Notes under the pieces: generated by a model
Database searches by the model: none
Told to the model about the DNA's origin: nothing
The model's input: the letters and a program-made list of their open reading frames with translations, nothing else
Program-made: the position numbers and the translations under genes
Assembly (NCBI RefSeq): GCF_005889735.1
Contig: NZ_VCKY01000033.1
Coordinates: 1 to 60,441, forward strand
Origin: Nonomuraea turkmeniaca
GTDB taxonomy: Bacteria; Actinomycetota; Actinomycetes; Streptosporangiales; Streptosporangiaceae
Direction of reading: 5' to 3'
DNA length: 60,441 nt
Shown: piece by piece, positions 26,171-35,148 of the stretch
Layout: every line of letters begins with the position of its first letter
Position numbering within the stretch: position 1 is the first letter of the stretch

Positions 26171-26874
26171 AAAACATGCCCATGATGGAGCCAGGTCACG
26201 AGCGCGGCACGCGTGCCCGTGTCGCCCGGCTGATTCTTGAGCATGGTCCCGTCGCGGCCGCCGCCCTGGGCGAGCGGCTCGGGCTCACCTCCGCCGCCGT
26301 GCGGCGTCACCTCGACGCGCTGGTGGCCGACGGGATGATCGAACCTCGCACGGTGCGGCCGCGCGGTCAGCGCGGGCGCGGGCGGCCGGCCAAGCTGTTC
26401 GCCATCACCGACGCGGGGCGCAGTGCTTTCGAGCACGCCTATGACGACCTGGCCGGGAGCGCGCTGCGTTTCCTGGCCGAGCGCATGGGACGGGACGCGG
26501 TGGCCGACTTCGCTCGAGCGCAGGTGTTGAGCCTGCTCAAGCGGCTGGAGCCGGCCATGCGGACGGTGCCGGCGGACCAGCGCGTTCAGGTGCTGGCGCA
26601 GGCGCTGTCGGCGGAGGGTTATGCCGCCTCGGCCAGCAAGGCCAAGTCGGGCGGCGACCAGCTCTGCCAGCATCACTGCCCGGTGGCCCACGTGGCTGAG
26701 GAGTTCCCGCAACTCTGCGAGGCCGAGACGGAGGCGTTCGCGCAACTGCTCGGCACACCGGTGCAGCGCCTGGCCACGATCGCGCACGGCGACGGGGTCT
26801 GCACGACGCACGTGAGCCCACAGAAGCTGGGTGAATCCGCACATAGAGACAAAAGCAAGGAGACCGGAAGGTGA
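26167..26874 (+). CDS. sufR: SufR-like Fe-S-sensing repressor
   Basis: The 235-residue protein has an N-terminal DeoR/ArsR-type winged helix ([25 protein letters not shown], residues ~34-58) and a C-terminal cysteine set Cys167, Cys171, Cys184, Cys212, suited to an Fe-S cluster. In cyanobacteria and mycobacteria SufR represses the suf operon when its cluster is intact. The gene overlaps sufB by 4 nt and heads the operon. Start options are GTG 26167 or ATG 26176/26182/26185; the first fits the leaderless promoter. Confidence 0.9.
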   Translation: MKNMPMMEPGHERGTRARVARLILEHGPVAAAALGERLGLTSAAVRRHLDALVADGMIEPRTVRPRGQRGRGRPAKLFAITDAGRSAFEHAYDDLAGSALRFLAERMGRDAVADFARAQVLSLLKRLEPAMRTVPADQRVQVLAQALSAEGYAASASKAKSGGDQLCQHHCPVAHVAEEFPQLCEAETEAFAQLLGTPVQRLATIAHGDGVCTTHVSPQKLGESAHRDKSKETGR

Positions 26875-28283
26875 CTGTCACCGACCGCCCGGAGCTGGAA
26901 GGCCTCGGGAATTACAAGTTCGGCTGGGCCGACCCGGATGCCGCGGGTGCGGCGGCCAAGCGAGGCCTGTCCGAGGAGGTCGTCCGCAACATCTCCGCTC
27001 TCAAGAACGAGCCGGAGTGGATGCTTGACCTTCGCCTGAAGGGCCTCCGCCTGTTCGACAGGAAGCCGCTGCCCACCTGGGGCTCTGACCTCAGCGGCAT
27101 CGACTTCGACAACATCAAGTACTTCGTGCGTTCGACGGAGAAGCAGGCGGCGTCCTGGGACGAGCTGCCCGCCGACATCAAGAACACCTACGACAAGCTC
27201 GGCATCCCCGAGGCGGAGAAGCAGCGCCTCATCGCCGGTGTCGCCGCCCAGTACGAATCCGAGGTCGTCTACCACAAGATCCGTGAGGACCTCGAGGAGA
27301 AGGGGGTCATCTTCCTCGACACCGACACGGGCCTGAAGGAGCACCCGGAGATCTTCAAGGAGTACTTCGGGTCGGTCATCCCGGTGGGCGACAACAAGTT
27401 CGCCGCGCTCAACACCTCCGTGTGGTCCGGTGGCTCGTTCATCTACGTGCCGCCGAACGTCGAGGTCGAGATCCCGCTGCAGGCCTACTTCCGGATCAAC
27501 ACCGAGAACATGGGCCAGTTCGAGCGGACCCTGATCATCGTGGACGAGAACTCCTACGTCCACTACGTCGAGGGCTGCACCGCGCCGATCTACTCCTCCG
27601 ACTCGCTGCACAGCGCCGTCGTCGAGATCATCGTGAAGAAGAACGCCCGCTGCCGTTACACGACCATCCAGAACTGGTCGAACAACGTCTACAACCTGGT
27701 CACCAAGCGCGCCGTCGCCTACGAGGGCGCGACCATGGAGTGGATCGACGGCAACATCGGTTCCAAGGTCACGATGAAGTACCCGGCCGTCTACCTGATG
27801 GGCGAGCACGCCAAGGGCGAGACGCTGAGCGTCGCGTTCGCCGGCGAGGGCCAGCACCAGGACGCCGGCTCGAAGATGGTGCACCTGGCGCCCCACACGA
27901 GCTCCAGCGTGATCTCCAAGTCGGTGGCCCGCGGCGGCGGCCGCACCTCCTACCGCGGTCTCGTGCAGATCGAGGAGGGCGCGCACGGCAGCGCCAGCAC
28001 CGTCAAGTGCGACGCGCTGCTGGTCGACCAGATCAGCCGCTCCGACACCTACCCGTACGTCGACGTCCGCGAGGACGACGTCAAGATGGGTCACGAGGCC
28101 ACGGTCTCCAAGGTCAGCGAGGACCAGCTGTTCTACCTCATGAGCCGCGGGCTCGACGAGGACGAGGCGATGGCGATGATCGTGCGCGGCTTCGTGGAGC
28201 CGATCGCGCGTGAGCTGCCCATGGAGTACGCGCTCGAGCTCAACCGGCTGATCGAGCTGCAGATGGAAGGAGCCGTCGGCTGA
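26871..28283 (+). CDS. sufB: Fe-S cluster scaffold SufB
   Basis: SufB with SufC and SufD forms the scaffold complex on which [4Fe-4S] clusters are built. The 470-residue protein is typical: [18 protein letters not shown] and [13 protein letters not shown], then [15 protein letters not shown] and RGLVQI near the C-terminus. No intein is present, unlike in some mycobacteria. It starts with GTG after AGGAGACCGGAAG, overlaps sufR by 4 nt and shares one base with sufD. Confidence 0.97.
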   Translation: MTVTDRPELEGLGNYKFGWADPDAAGAAAKRGLSEEVVRNISALKNEPEWMLDLRLKGLRLFDRKPLPTWGSDLSGIDFDNIKYFVRSTEKQAASWDELPADIKNTYDKLGIPEAEKQRLIAGVAAQYESEVVYHKIREDLEEKGVIFLDTDTGLKEHPEIFKEYFGSVIPVGDNKFAALNTSVWSGGSFIYVPPNVEVEIPLQAYFRINTENMGQFERTLIIVDENSYVHYVEGCTAPIYSSDSLHSAVVEIIVKKNARCRYTTIQNWSNNVYNLVTKRAVAYEGATMEWIDGNIGSKVTMKYPAVYLMGEHAKGETLSVAFAGEGQHQDAGSKMVHLAPHTSSSVISKSVARGGGRTSYRGLVQIEEGAHGSASTVKCDALLVDQISRSDTYPYVDVREDDVKMGHEATVSKVSEDQLFYLMSRGLDEDEAMAMIVRGFVEPIARELPMEYALELNRLIELQMEGAVG

Positions 28284-29404
28284 TGGGCCTGAACGAGAAG
28301 CCCCTGTCGACCCTGCACGAGAAGGCGTCCTTCGAGCTGGGCGACTTCGAGGTCCCGAACGGGCGCGAGGAGTCGTGGCGCTTCACGCCGCTCTCGCGCC
28401 TGAAGGGCCTGCACAACGGCAAGGCCGAGCCCGTGGGCCACGTGCGCCTGGACGTCGACGCGGCGCCCGAAGTCACCGTGGAGACGGTCGGCCGTGACGA
28501 CGCCCGGCTCGGCAAGGCGTTCGCGCCCACCGACCGGGTGAGCGCACAGGCGTGGCACGGTTTCGAGAAGGCCACCGTGATCACGGTGCCGCGCGAGGCC
28601 GTCGCGTCCAAGCACACCGTCCTGACGCTGACCGGGTCCGGCGACGGCGCCGCCTACGGCCACATCGTGGTCATCGTGGAGCCGATGGCCGAGGCCGTGA
28701 TCGTGCTGGACCACAGGGGCAGCGCGGTCTACGCCGACAACATCGAGTTCGCCATCGGCGACGGCGCCTCGCTCAGGGTCGTCAGCCTGCAGGACTGGGA
28801 CGACGACGCGGTCCACGTCTCGCACCACCACGCCCTGCTGGCCAAGGACGCGACGTTCCGCAGCTTCGTGGTGACGCTGGGCGGCGACCTCGTACGCCTG
28901 TCGCCCAACGTGACCTACACTGCCCCCGGCGGCGACGCCGACATGTCCGGCGTCTACTTCGCGGACGCGGGTCAGCACCTGGAGCACCGCCTGCTGGTCG
29001 ACCACTCGCAGCCCAACTGCAAGAGCAACGTCGACTACCGCGGCGCGCTGCAGGGCGAGGACGCGCACACCGTCTGGATCGGCGACGTGATCATCAGGGT
29101 CGAGGCCGAGGGCACCGACACCTACGAGCTCAACCGCAACCTCATCCTCACCGACGGCGCCCGCGCCGACTCGGTGCCCAACCTGGAGATCCTCACCGGC
29201 GAGGTCGCCGGCGCGGGGCACGCCTCCGCCTCCGGCCGCCTCGACGACGAGCACATCTTCTACCTGCAGGCCCGCGGCATCCCCTACGACGAGGCCCGCC
29301 GCCTGGTCATCCGGGGCTTCCTCGGCCAGCTCATCGAGAAGATCGAGGTCGAGGAGATCCGCGAGCGCGTGCTCACCGCGGTGGAGGCGGAGCTCGCCCG
29401 ATGA
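28283..29404 (+). CDS. sufD: Fe-S cluster assembly protein SufD
   Basis: SufD is the SufB paralogue that pairs with it in the SufBC2D complex and is needed for iron entry. The 373-residue product shows the shared C-terminal beta-helix (YTAPGGDADMSGVYFADAGQ, DHSQPNCKSNVDYRG, DEARRLVIRGFLGQL). The expected conserved Cys and His residues lie in those segments. Its ATG shares a base with the sufB stop (TGATG). Confidence 0.96.
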   Translation: MGLNEKPLSTLHEKASFELGDFEVPNGREESWRFTPLSRLKGLHNGKAEPVGHVRLDVDAAPEVTVETVGRDDARLGKAFAPTDRVSAQAWHGFEKATVITVPREAVASKHTVLTLTGSGDGAAYGHIVVIVEPMAEAVIVLDHRGSAVYADNIEFAIGDGASLRVVSLQDWDDDAVHVSHHHALLAKDATFRSFVVTLGGDLVRLSPNVTYTAPGGDADMSGVYFADAGQHLEHRLLVDHSQPNCKSNVDYRGALQGEDAHTVWIGDVIIRVEAEGTDTYELNRNLILTDGARADSVPNLEILTGEVAGAGHASASGRLDDEHIFYLQARGIPYDEARRLVIRGFLGQLIEKIEVEEIRERVLTAVEAELAR

Positions 29405-29423
29405 GGAGGAGAGAACCCGACGC

Positions 29424-29486
29424 AGTGAGCGAAGCGGTCCGCCACGAAGGAGCGGCCCGTGTGGCGAATGGGGAGTGGTGAACGAC
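29424..29486 (+). repeat. intercistronic TGAGCGA-type element, copy B
   Basis: The ~84-nt gap between sufD and the Rieske gene holds GTGAGCGAAGCGG followed by GTGTGGCGA and GTGGTGAAC. It shares the opening motif with the spacers at 16929 and 32248. It lengthens an otherwise tightly packed operon. Confidence 0.35.
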
Positions 29487-29488
29487 TC

Positions 29489-29806
29489 ATGAGCTACGAG
29501 AAGGTCTGCAAGCTCGATGACATCCCCGAAGGGGGCGTCATCGGCATCGAGGTGGAGGACACCCCGGTCGCGCTCGTCCGCAAGGGCGAGGAGGTGTTCG
29601 CCCTGCACGACGTCTGCTCGCACGCCGAGGTGAAGCTCAGCGAGGGCGAGGTCTACGACGGCACGCTGGAGTGCTGGCTGCACGGCTCGTGCTTCGACGT
29701 CCGCACCGGCAAGCCCACAGGACCGCCCGCGACCAAACCCGTGAACGTCTACACAGTCAAGATCGACGGCGATGACGTCCTCGTCTCGCTCTCGAAGGAG
29801 TCATAA
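29489..29806 (+). CDS. Rieske [2Fe-2S] ferredoxin of the suf operon
   Basis: A 105-residue Rieske protein with Cys43-x-His45 (VCSHAEV) and Cys62-x2-His65 (CWLHGSCFD), giving the 2-Cys/2-His ligand set of dioxygenase-type ferredoxins. In actinobacterial suf operons it sits between sufD and sufC; an electron-donor role in cluster assembly is likely but unproven. The ATG at 29489 excludes upstream spacer; sufC follows after 5 nt. Confidence 0.9.
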   Translation: MSYEKVCKLDDIPEGGVIGIEVEDTPVALVRKGEEVFALHDVCSHAEVKLSEGEVYDGTLECWLHGSCFDVRTGKPTGPPATKPVNVYTVKIDGDDVLVSLSKES

Positions 29807-29811
29807 CAACC

Positions 29812-30554
<743 letters not shown>

Positions 30555-30558
<4 letters not shown>

Positions 30559-31811
30559 CTTCCACCAGCTTCGATGTGGAGAAGATCAGGAAGGACTTCC
30601 CGATCTTCTCCCGCGAGCTGCCCGACGGGCGCCCGCTCGTCTACCTCGACTCGGGCAACTCCTCGCAGAAGCCCGAGCTGGTCATCGAGACCATGCGGGA
30701 GCATCTGGCGCTGCACTACAGCAACGTCGGGCGGGCCATGCACGTGCTCGGGGCCGAGTCGACCGAGGCGTACGAAGGGGCCCGTGACAAGATCGCGGGC
30801 TTCGTCGGGGCGCCGTCGCGCGACGAGGTGATCTTCACCAAGAACGCCTCCGAGGCGCTCAACCTGGTCGCCTACGCCTTCGGCAACCCCATCAACACCG
30901 ACCCTCGCTTCACCCTCGGGCCTGGCGACGAGATCGTCATCTCCGAGATGGAGCACCACTCCAACATCGTGCCGTGGCAGCTGCTCTCCCAGCGCACCGG
31001 TGCGACGCTGAAGTGGTTCGGCGTCACCGACGACGGGCGGCTGGATCTGTCGGCCGACGTGATCACCGAGCGCACGAAGATCGTCTCGGTCGCCCACCAG
31101 TCCAACGTGCTCGGCACCGTCAATCCGGTCGCCGAGCTGGCCAGGCGGGCCCACGAGGCCGGGGCGCTCATCATGCTGGACGCCTCCCAATCCGTGCCGC
31201 ACCACCCGGTGAACGTCGCCGAGCTGGGCGCCGACTTCGTGGCCTTCACCGGGCACAAGATGGTCGGCCCGTCCGGCATCGGCGTGCTCTGGGGCCGGAC
31301 CGAGCTGCTCGACGCCATGCCCCCGTTCCTGGGCGGCGGCGAGATGATCGAGGCGGTCTGGATGGACCACTCGACGTACGCGCCGGTGCCGCACAAGTTC
31401 GAGGCGGGCACGCCGCCGATCGTCGAGGCCATCGGGCTCGGCGCGGCGGTGGACTACCTCACCGGGATCGGCATGGACGCCGTCGAGGCGCACGAGCGCG
31501 AGCTGACGGCCTACGCGCTGGAGGCCCTGCGCGATCTGCCCAGCCTGCGGATCATCGGCCCGGAGACCCTCGAAGGGCGCGGCGGGACGGTGGCGTTCAC
31601 GCTGGAGGGCATACATCCGCACGACGTGGGGCAGATCCTGGACGACCAGTTCGGCGTCGCCGTACGCGTCGGGCACCACTGCGCACGTCCGCTGCACCTG
31701 CGCTTCGGAATACCGGCCACCACGCGGGCGTCGTTCTACCTGTACAACACCACGGGCGAGATCGACGCTCTGGTGCGCGGCCTGCATCACGTTCAGAAGG
31801 TGTTCGCATAG
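30555..31811 (+). CDS. sufS: cysteine desulfurase SufS
   Basis: This PLP enzyme takes sulfur from L-cysteine as a persulfide for cluster assembly. The 418-residue protein is a group II desulfurase. PLP-binding Lys235 sits in TGHKMVGPSG, and the persulfide-carrying Cys376 in RVGHHCARP. SufU, encoded 2 nt downstream, is the expected persulfide acceptor. The ATGA overlap with sufC supports coupling. Confidence 0.97.
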
Positions 31812-31813
31812 CC

Positions 31814-32251
31814 ATGATCGGCGAGTCGATGTACCAGGAGCTGATCCTGGAGCACTACAAGCACCCGCAAGGGCGGGGGCTGCGCGAGCCGTACGACGCC
31901 GAGGTTCACCACGTGAACCCCACGTGCGGCGACGAGATCACGCTCAGGGTCAAGGTGGGCGACGCCGGCAAGATCTTGGACGTCTCCTATGACGGGCAGG
32001 GCTGTTCGATCAGCCAGGCCGCCGCCTCCGTGCTGCACGAGCTAGCCACCGGCTCGACCGTCGAGGAATCACTCTCCGTGGTCGACGAGTTCACCCGGCT
32101 CATGCAGGGCAGGGGACAGGTGGAAGCCGACGAGGAAGTGCTCGGTGACGCGGTCGCCTTCGCGGGCGTGGCCAAGTTCCCGGCGCGCGTCAAATGTGCG
32201 TTGCTTTCTTGGATGGCTTACAAGGACGCAGTTGTGAGGAGTGCACCGTGA
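31814..32251 (+). CDS. sufU: SufU sulfurtransferase
   Basis: SufU receives persulfide from SufS through a zinc-bound thiol switch. The 145-residue protein has the IscU-like fold marks with zinc ligands Cys38, Asp40 (PTCGDE), Cys64 (GCSIS) and Cys128 (RVKCALL), plus the longer mid-segment that separates SufU from IscU. It lacks the IscU C-terminal Hsc66 LPPVK motif. It starts 2 nt after sufS. Confidence 0.95.
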   Translation: MIGESMYQELILEHYKHPQGRGLREPYDAEVHHVNPTCGDEITLRVKVGDAGKILDVSYDGQGCSISQAAASVLHELATGSTVEESLSVVDEFTRLMQGRGQVEADEEVLGDAVAFAGVAKFPARVKCALLSWMAYKDAVVRSAP

Positions 32252-32298
32252 GTGAGCGAAGCGAGCGAACAATGAGGCGCTGTGTGAGCCTGCTCACG
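32248..32298 (+). repeat. intercistronic TGAGCGA-type element, copy C
   Basis: It begins at the sufU stop codon with GTGAGTGAGCGAAGCGAGCG and ends in the hairpin GTGAGC-CT-GCTCAC (32284-32297). The opening resembles the spacers at 16929 and 29424. Confidence 0.4.
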
Positions 32299-32318
32299 AC
32301 GCCGACGAAGGAGGTGTC

Positions 32319-32678
32319 ATGAGCAAGCCAGTGGAGACCCCTACCAACTTCGACGGTGAGACGACCGTCGAAGAGGTCATGGAGGCGCTCAAGGACGTGG
32401 TCGACCCCGAGCTCGGCATCAACGTCGTCGACCTGGGCCTGATCTACGGGCTCAACCTCGACCCCGCCGACGGCCAGCGGCCGGTGGCCACCATCGACAT
32501 GACGCTGACCAGTGCGGCCTGCCCGCTGACCGACGTCATCGAGGACCAGGCCCACTCCGCGCTCGACGGCATGGTGTCCGACGTGAAGATCAACTGGGTC
32601 TGGCTGCCGCCGTGGGGCCCGGACAAGATCACCGATGAGGGGCGCGAGCAGCTTCGTATGCTAGGCTTTAACGTCTGA
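32319..32678 (+). CDS. sufT: SufT/MIP18-family Fe-S maturation protein
   Basis: The 119-residue MIP18/DUF59 protein (VDPELGINVVDLGLIYGL, TLTSAACPLTDVIEDQ) matches the SufT group that helps mature Fe-S proteins in low-GC and actinobacteria. The conserved DPE and the Cys in SAACPL are present. It is the last gene of the suf operon, after the copy C spacer, and is followed by a hairpin. Confidence 0.92.
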   Translation: MSKPVETPTNFDGETTVEEVMEALKDVVDPELGINVVDLGLIYGLNLDPADGQRPVATIDMTLTSAACPLTDVIEDQAHSALDGMVSDVKINWVWLPPWGPDKITDEGREQLRMLGFNV

Positions 32679-32693
32679 TCTTTTTCTGTTGTT

Positions 32694-32718
32694 ACGGCTG
32701 GCGTCAAGGGTCAGCCGT
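32694..32718 (+). terminator. hairpin after the suf operon
   Basis: ACGGCTG (32694-32700) pairs with CAGCCGT (32712-32718) around an 11-nt loop, followed by TTT, 16 nt past the sufT stop. It is a plausible intrinsic terminator of modest strength. Confidence 0.5.
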
Positions 32719-32758
32719 TTCAGCGTGCCATAGAGGGTTTCGGAAGGTCCGGGCCCAT

Positions 32759-32788
32759 CCGGGAAATATCCGATAACATCCCGGCGTT
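32759..32788 (+). promoter_or_regulatory. candidate ECF-type promoter and palindrome for the helicase gene
   Basis: GGGAAA (32761-32766), 18 nt, then CGTT (32785-32788) resembles SigR/SigH-type stress promoters (GGGAAT-N18-CGTT). The same segment is framed by CCGGGA/TCCCGG arms (32759-32764 and 32779-32784). An alternative -10, TAACAT (32774-32779), lacks a good -35. Confidence 0.35.
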
Positions 32789-32871
32789 GGTAACAGATGC
32801 ACCCGACGCCTCATTGCGCGTCTCGCGCCGCCTGCGGCCGGTGCCCGGTGTATCCCCCTTGTGGATTTTGA

Positions 32872-32974
32872 CCCGCCCCGATGGCGGGCAACCCTGAACC
32901 CCTGTGCGGCCTGAGCCGCACATCCTGGCTCGTCCTTTCGCAGAAGTGACGTGCCACTTCGACTGAAAGGCACG
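32872..32974 (+). promoter_or_regulatory. structured 5' leader of the DEAD-box helicase
   Basis: Three hairpins follow one another. CCCGCC/GGCGGG spans 32872-32888. TGTGCGGC-CTGA-GCCGCACA (32903-32922) is a perfect 8-bp stem. CGTGCC/GGCACG spans 32950-32974, with its right arm next to the GAAAGG ribosome site. The leader from the proposed promoter is ~190 nt, long for this genome, as in cold- or helicase-feedback-controlled leaders. Confidence 0.45.
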
Positions 32975-32980
32975 ACTTTC

Positions 32981-34846
32981 GTGACCATGCTTGACGCTGT
33001 CATGCCCTCGTTCGACGAGAGCGCTCCGGACTCGATCACCTCAGGCCCCACGGCCGAGGCCGCTTCGCAGCCGGGCCCCTCCGAGTTCGAGTTGCTGGGC
33101 CTGCCCAAGCCGCTCGTGAGCGGGCTGGCCAGGCAGGGCATCGACAGCCCGTTCCCCATCCAGAGCGCGACGATCCCCGATGTTCTCGCGGGCCACGACG
33201 TGCTCGGCCGGGGCCAGACCGGTTCCGGCAAGACCCTCGCCTTCGGGCTGCCCACCATGGCCCGCCTCGCCGGCGCGAGGCCCGCGCCCGGCCGGCCCCG
33301 CGCCATGATCCTCGTGCCGACCCGTGAGCTCGCCCTCCAGGTCCACGACGCGATCGAGCCCCTCGGCCGCGGCCTCGGGCTGCGCATGAAGGTCATCGTG
33401 GGCGGCATGTCCATGGGCAAGCAGATCGAGGCGCTGCGGCGCGGCGTCGACGTCGTCATCGCCACCCCGGGCCGCCTCGGTGACCTGATCCGGCAGGGCG
33501 AGTGCTCCCTGTCCGACGTCGAGGTGAGCGTCCTGGACGAGGCCGACCACATGTGCGACCTCGGCTTCTTCCCCGTCGTCACCGAGCTGCTCGCGCAGAC
33601 CCCCGCCGACGGGCAGCGGCTGCTGTTCTCCGCCACGCTCGACGGCGACGTCGACAAGCTGGTGCAGCGGTTCCTCAAGAACCCGATCACGCACTCCGTG
33701 GCACCGGCGACCTCGCCGGTGGACACCATGGAGCACCACGTGATGCAGATCACGCGCGACGACAAGTTCGACGTCATCGCCGAGATCGCCAACCGCGAGG
33801 GCCGTACCATCATCTTCGTCCGCACCCAGCACGGCGTGGACCGGCTGTGCAAGCAGCTGGCCCGGGTCGGCGTCAAGGCGGGCGGCCTGCACGGCGGCAA
33901 GCGCCAGAACCAGCGCACCCGCATCCTCGCCGAGTTCCGCGAGGGTTCCGTCAACGTGCTCGTCTGCACCGACGTCGCGGCGCGCGGCATCCACGTCGAC
34001 AACATCAGCCTGGTGCTGCACGTGGACCCGCCGCAGGACCACAAGAGCTACCTGCACCGGGGCGGCCGCACGGCGCGCGCCGGTGAGAAGGGCACCGTCG
34101 TCACGCTGGTGCTGCCCAACGAGCGCCGCTCGACCGACGCGCTCACCCGGCGCGCCGGGATCCACCCGTTCCGCCTGAAGGCGACCCCGGGCCACCCGCG
34201 GATCGCCGAGGTGACGGGCGCCCGCACGCCCAGCGGCGAGGCCATCCCGGTCTGGGAGCCGGACGTCCGCAAGCCGCTGCGGCCCCGCCGCGAGGGCGGC
34301 GGTCAAGGGGGTTCGGAGCGCCGCGGCCGTCGCGGCCGCCGCGACTTCGACGGCGACCGTCGTCCGCGCCGTCACGAGGATGGCGGCCGCCCTGCCGGGG
34401 CCGGCGAGGACAGGCGTCCGCGCCGCCACGAGGACGGCGACCGGCCGTTCGGCGGCGCGCGTCGGCACACCGAGGGTGAGCGGCCGTACGGGCGCGCGCA
34501 GGAGCCGCGGACGTCCGGTGACGACCGTCCGCGGACGTTCGGCGACGACCGTCGCCGCGACAACGGGCCGCGGGGCGGGTACCGGTCCGACGATCGCCCG
34601 TTCCGGCAGGACGACCGTGGCCAGCGGGGCGGCGGGTTCCGCTCCGACGACCGCGGCGGCCGCTTCGGCGCCGACCGTGGCCGCCCGGTCTCGGCCGACT
34701 ACGACCGCGGCACCCGTTCCGACGACCGTGGGCCGCGCGACGGCTACCGGTCGGGCGAAGGCTACCGCTCCGGCGGCGGCCGTGGTGACGACCGTGGCCA
34801 GGGCGGTGGCTTCCGCCGCAACACGGGCCGTCGCTTCGAGCGCTGA
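32981..34846 (+). CDS. DEAD-box ATP-dependent RNA helicase with RGD-rich tail
   Basis: The ~621-residue helicase has the Q motif (Gln61 in PFPIQ), Walker A GQTGSGKT (~78-85), PTRELALQ, DEAD (186-189), SAT and the C-terminal HRGGRTARAG motif VI. Such enzymes unwind structured RNA in ribosome assembly and RNA decay. From residue ~430 the protein is a ~190-residue Arg/Gly/Asp-rich tail with imperfect repeats (RRPRRHEDG twice, many DDR units), likely RNA-binding and disordered. The GTG at 32981 (GAAAGG 10 nt upstream) is preferred; ATG 32987 is possible. Confidence 0.92.
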   Translation: MTMLDAVMPSFDESAPDSITSGPTAEAASQPGPSEFELLGLPKPLVSGLARQGIDSPFPIQSATIPDVLAGHDVLGRGQTGSGKTLAFGLPTMARLAGARPAPGRPRAMILVPTRELALQVHDAIEPLGRGLGLRMKVIVGGMSMGKQIEALRRGVDVVIATPGRLGDLIRQGECSLSDVEVSVLDEADHMCDLGFFPVVTELLAQTPADGQRLLFSATLDGDVDKLVQRFLKNPITHSVAPATSPVDTMEHHVMQITRDDKFDVIAEIANREGRTIIFVRTQHGVDRLCKQLARVGVKAGGLHGGKRQNQRTRILAEFREGSVNVLVCTDVAARGIHVDNISLVLHVDPPQDHKSYLHRGGRTARAGEKGTVVTLVLPNERRSTDALTRRAGIHPFRLKATPGHPRIAEVTGARTPSGEAIPVWEPDVRKPLRPRREGGGQGGSERRGRRGRRDFDGDRRPRRHEDGGRPAGAGEDRRPRRHEDGDRPFGGARRHTEGERPYGRAQEPRTSGDDRPRTFGDDRRRDNGPRGGYRSDDRPFRQDDRGQRGGGFRSDDRGGRFGADRGRPVSADYDRGTRSDDRGPRDGYRSGEGYRSGGGRGDDRGQGGGFRRNTGRRFER

Positions 34847-34871
34847 CCCGAACTCGGTCCGCGCCGCCGCT

Positions 34872-34928
34872 TCTAGCCGAGCGCGGACCCCGTCCGCGCC
34901 TCGCGGCCTCTAGCCGAGCGCGGACCCC
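34872..34928. repeat. 20-bp direct repeat with hairpin after the helicase
   Basis: TCTAGCCGAGCGCGGACCCC occurs at 34872-34891 and 34909-34928 (period 37). The first copy forms GCGCGGAC-CCC-GTCCGCGC (34881-34899) and can also pair with GGTCCGCGC at 34856-34864. It lies just past the stop codon and may be part of termination or processing. Confidence 0.5.
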
Positions 34929-34984
34929 AGCCTGGGCCGGCAGCCCGTGACCCTGGTCCCGGGCCCCTGCTGTTCGCTGTCATC

Positions 34985-35025
34985 CTGCCCGCCGTACCTC
35001 GTCCATCGCGAGGTGCGGCGGGCAG
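34985..35025 (+). terminator. strong hairpin, helicase terminator
   Basis: CTGCCCGCCGTACCTCG (34985-35001) pairs with CGAGGTGCGGCGGGCAG (35009-35025) over 17 positions, one of them a T-G wobble, around a 7-nt loop. This is the strongest stem in the 302-nt gap before the mannosidase gene; the rest holds the direct repeat and promoter region. Confidence 0.65.
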
Positions 35026-35093
35026 TCGCGTTTACGGGGTGGGAACCGGCATGAATCGGTTCAGCAATCAGGGCTGCGAGCGCTGTAAATAGG

Positions 35094-35122
35094 GCAATAG
35101 GTGCTGATATGTTGCCTATTGT
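35094..35122 (+). promoter_or_regulatory. promoter region of the beta-mannosidase gene
   Basis: TATTGT (35117-35122) is a -10 candidate 26 nt before the start. The 9-mer GCCTATTGT also occurs around the candidate -10 of the binding-protein gene (minus strand, 41085-41093 region). CAATAGG (35095-35101) and CCTATTG (35115-35121) are perfect inverted arms that could be an operator. No -35 consensus is evident. Confidence 0.4.
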
Positions 35123-35148
35123 CGCTATCAATGTCGGAGAGTTGATTA

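Noticed and set aside
34356..34840. Repeats in the helicase tail as a CRISPR or satellite array
   Set aside because: The repeats are in frame, imperfect and encode an RGD-rich protein tail; there are no spacers of constant size.
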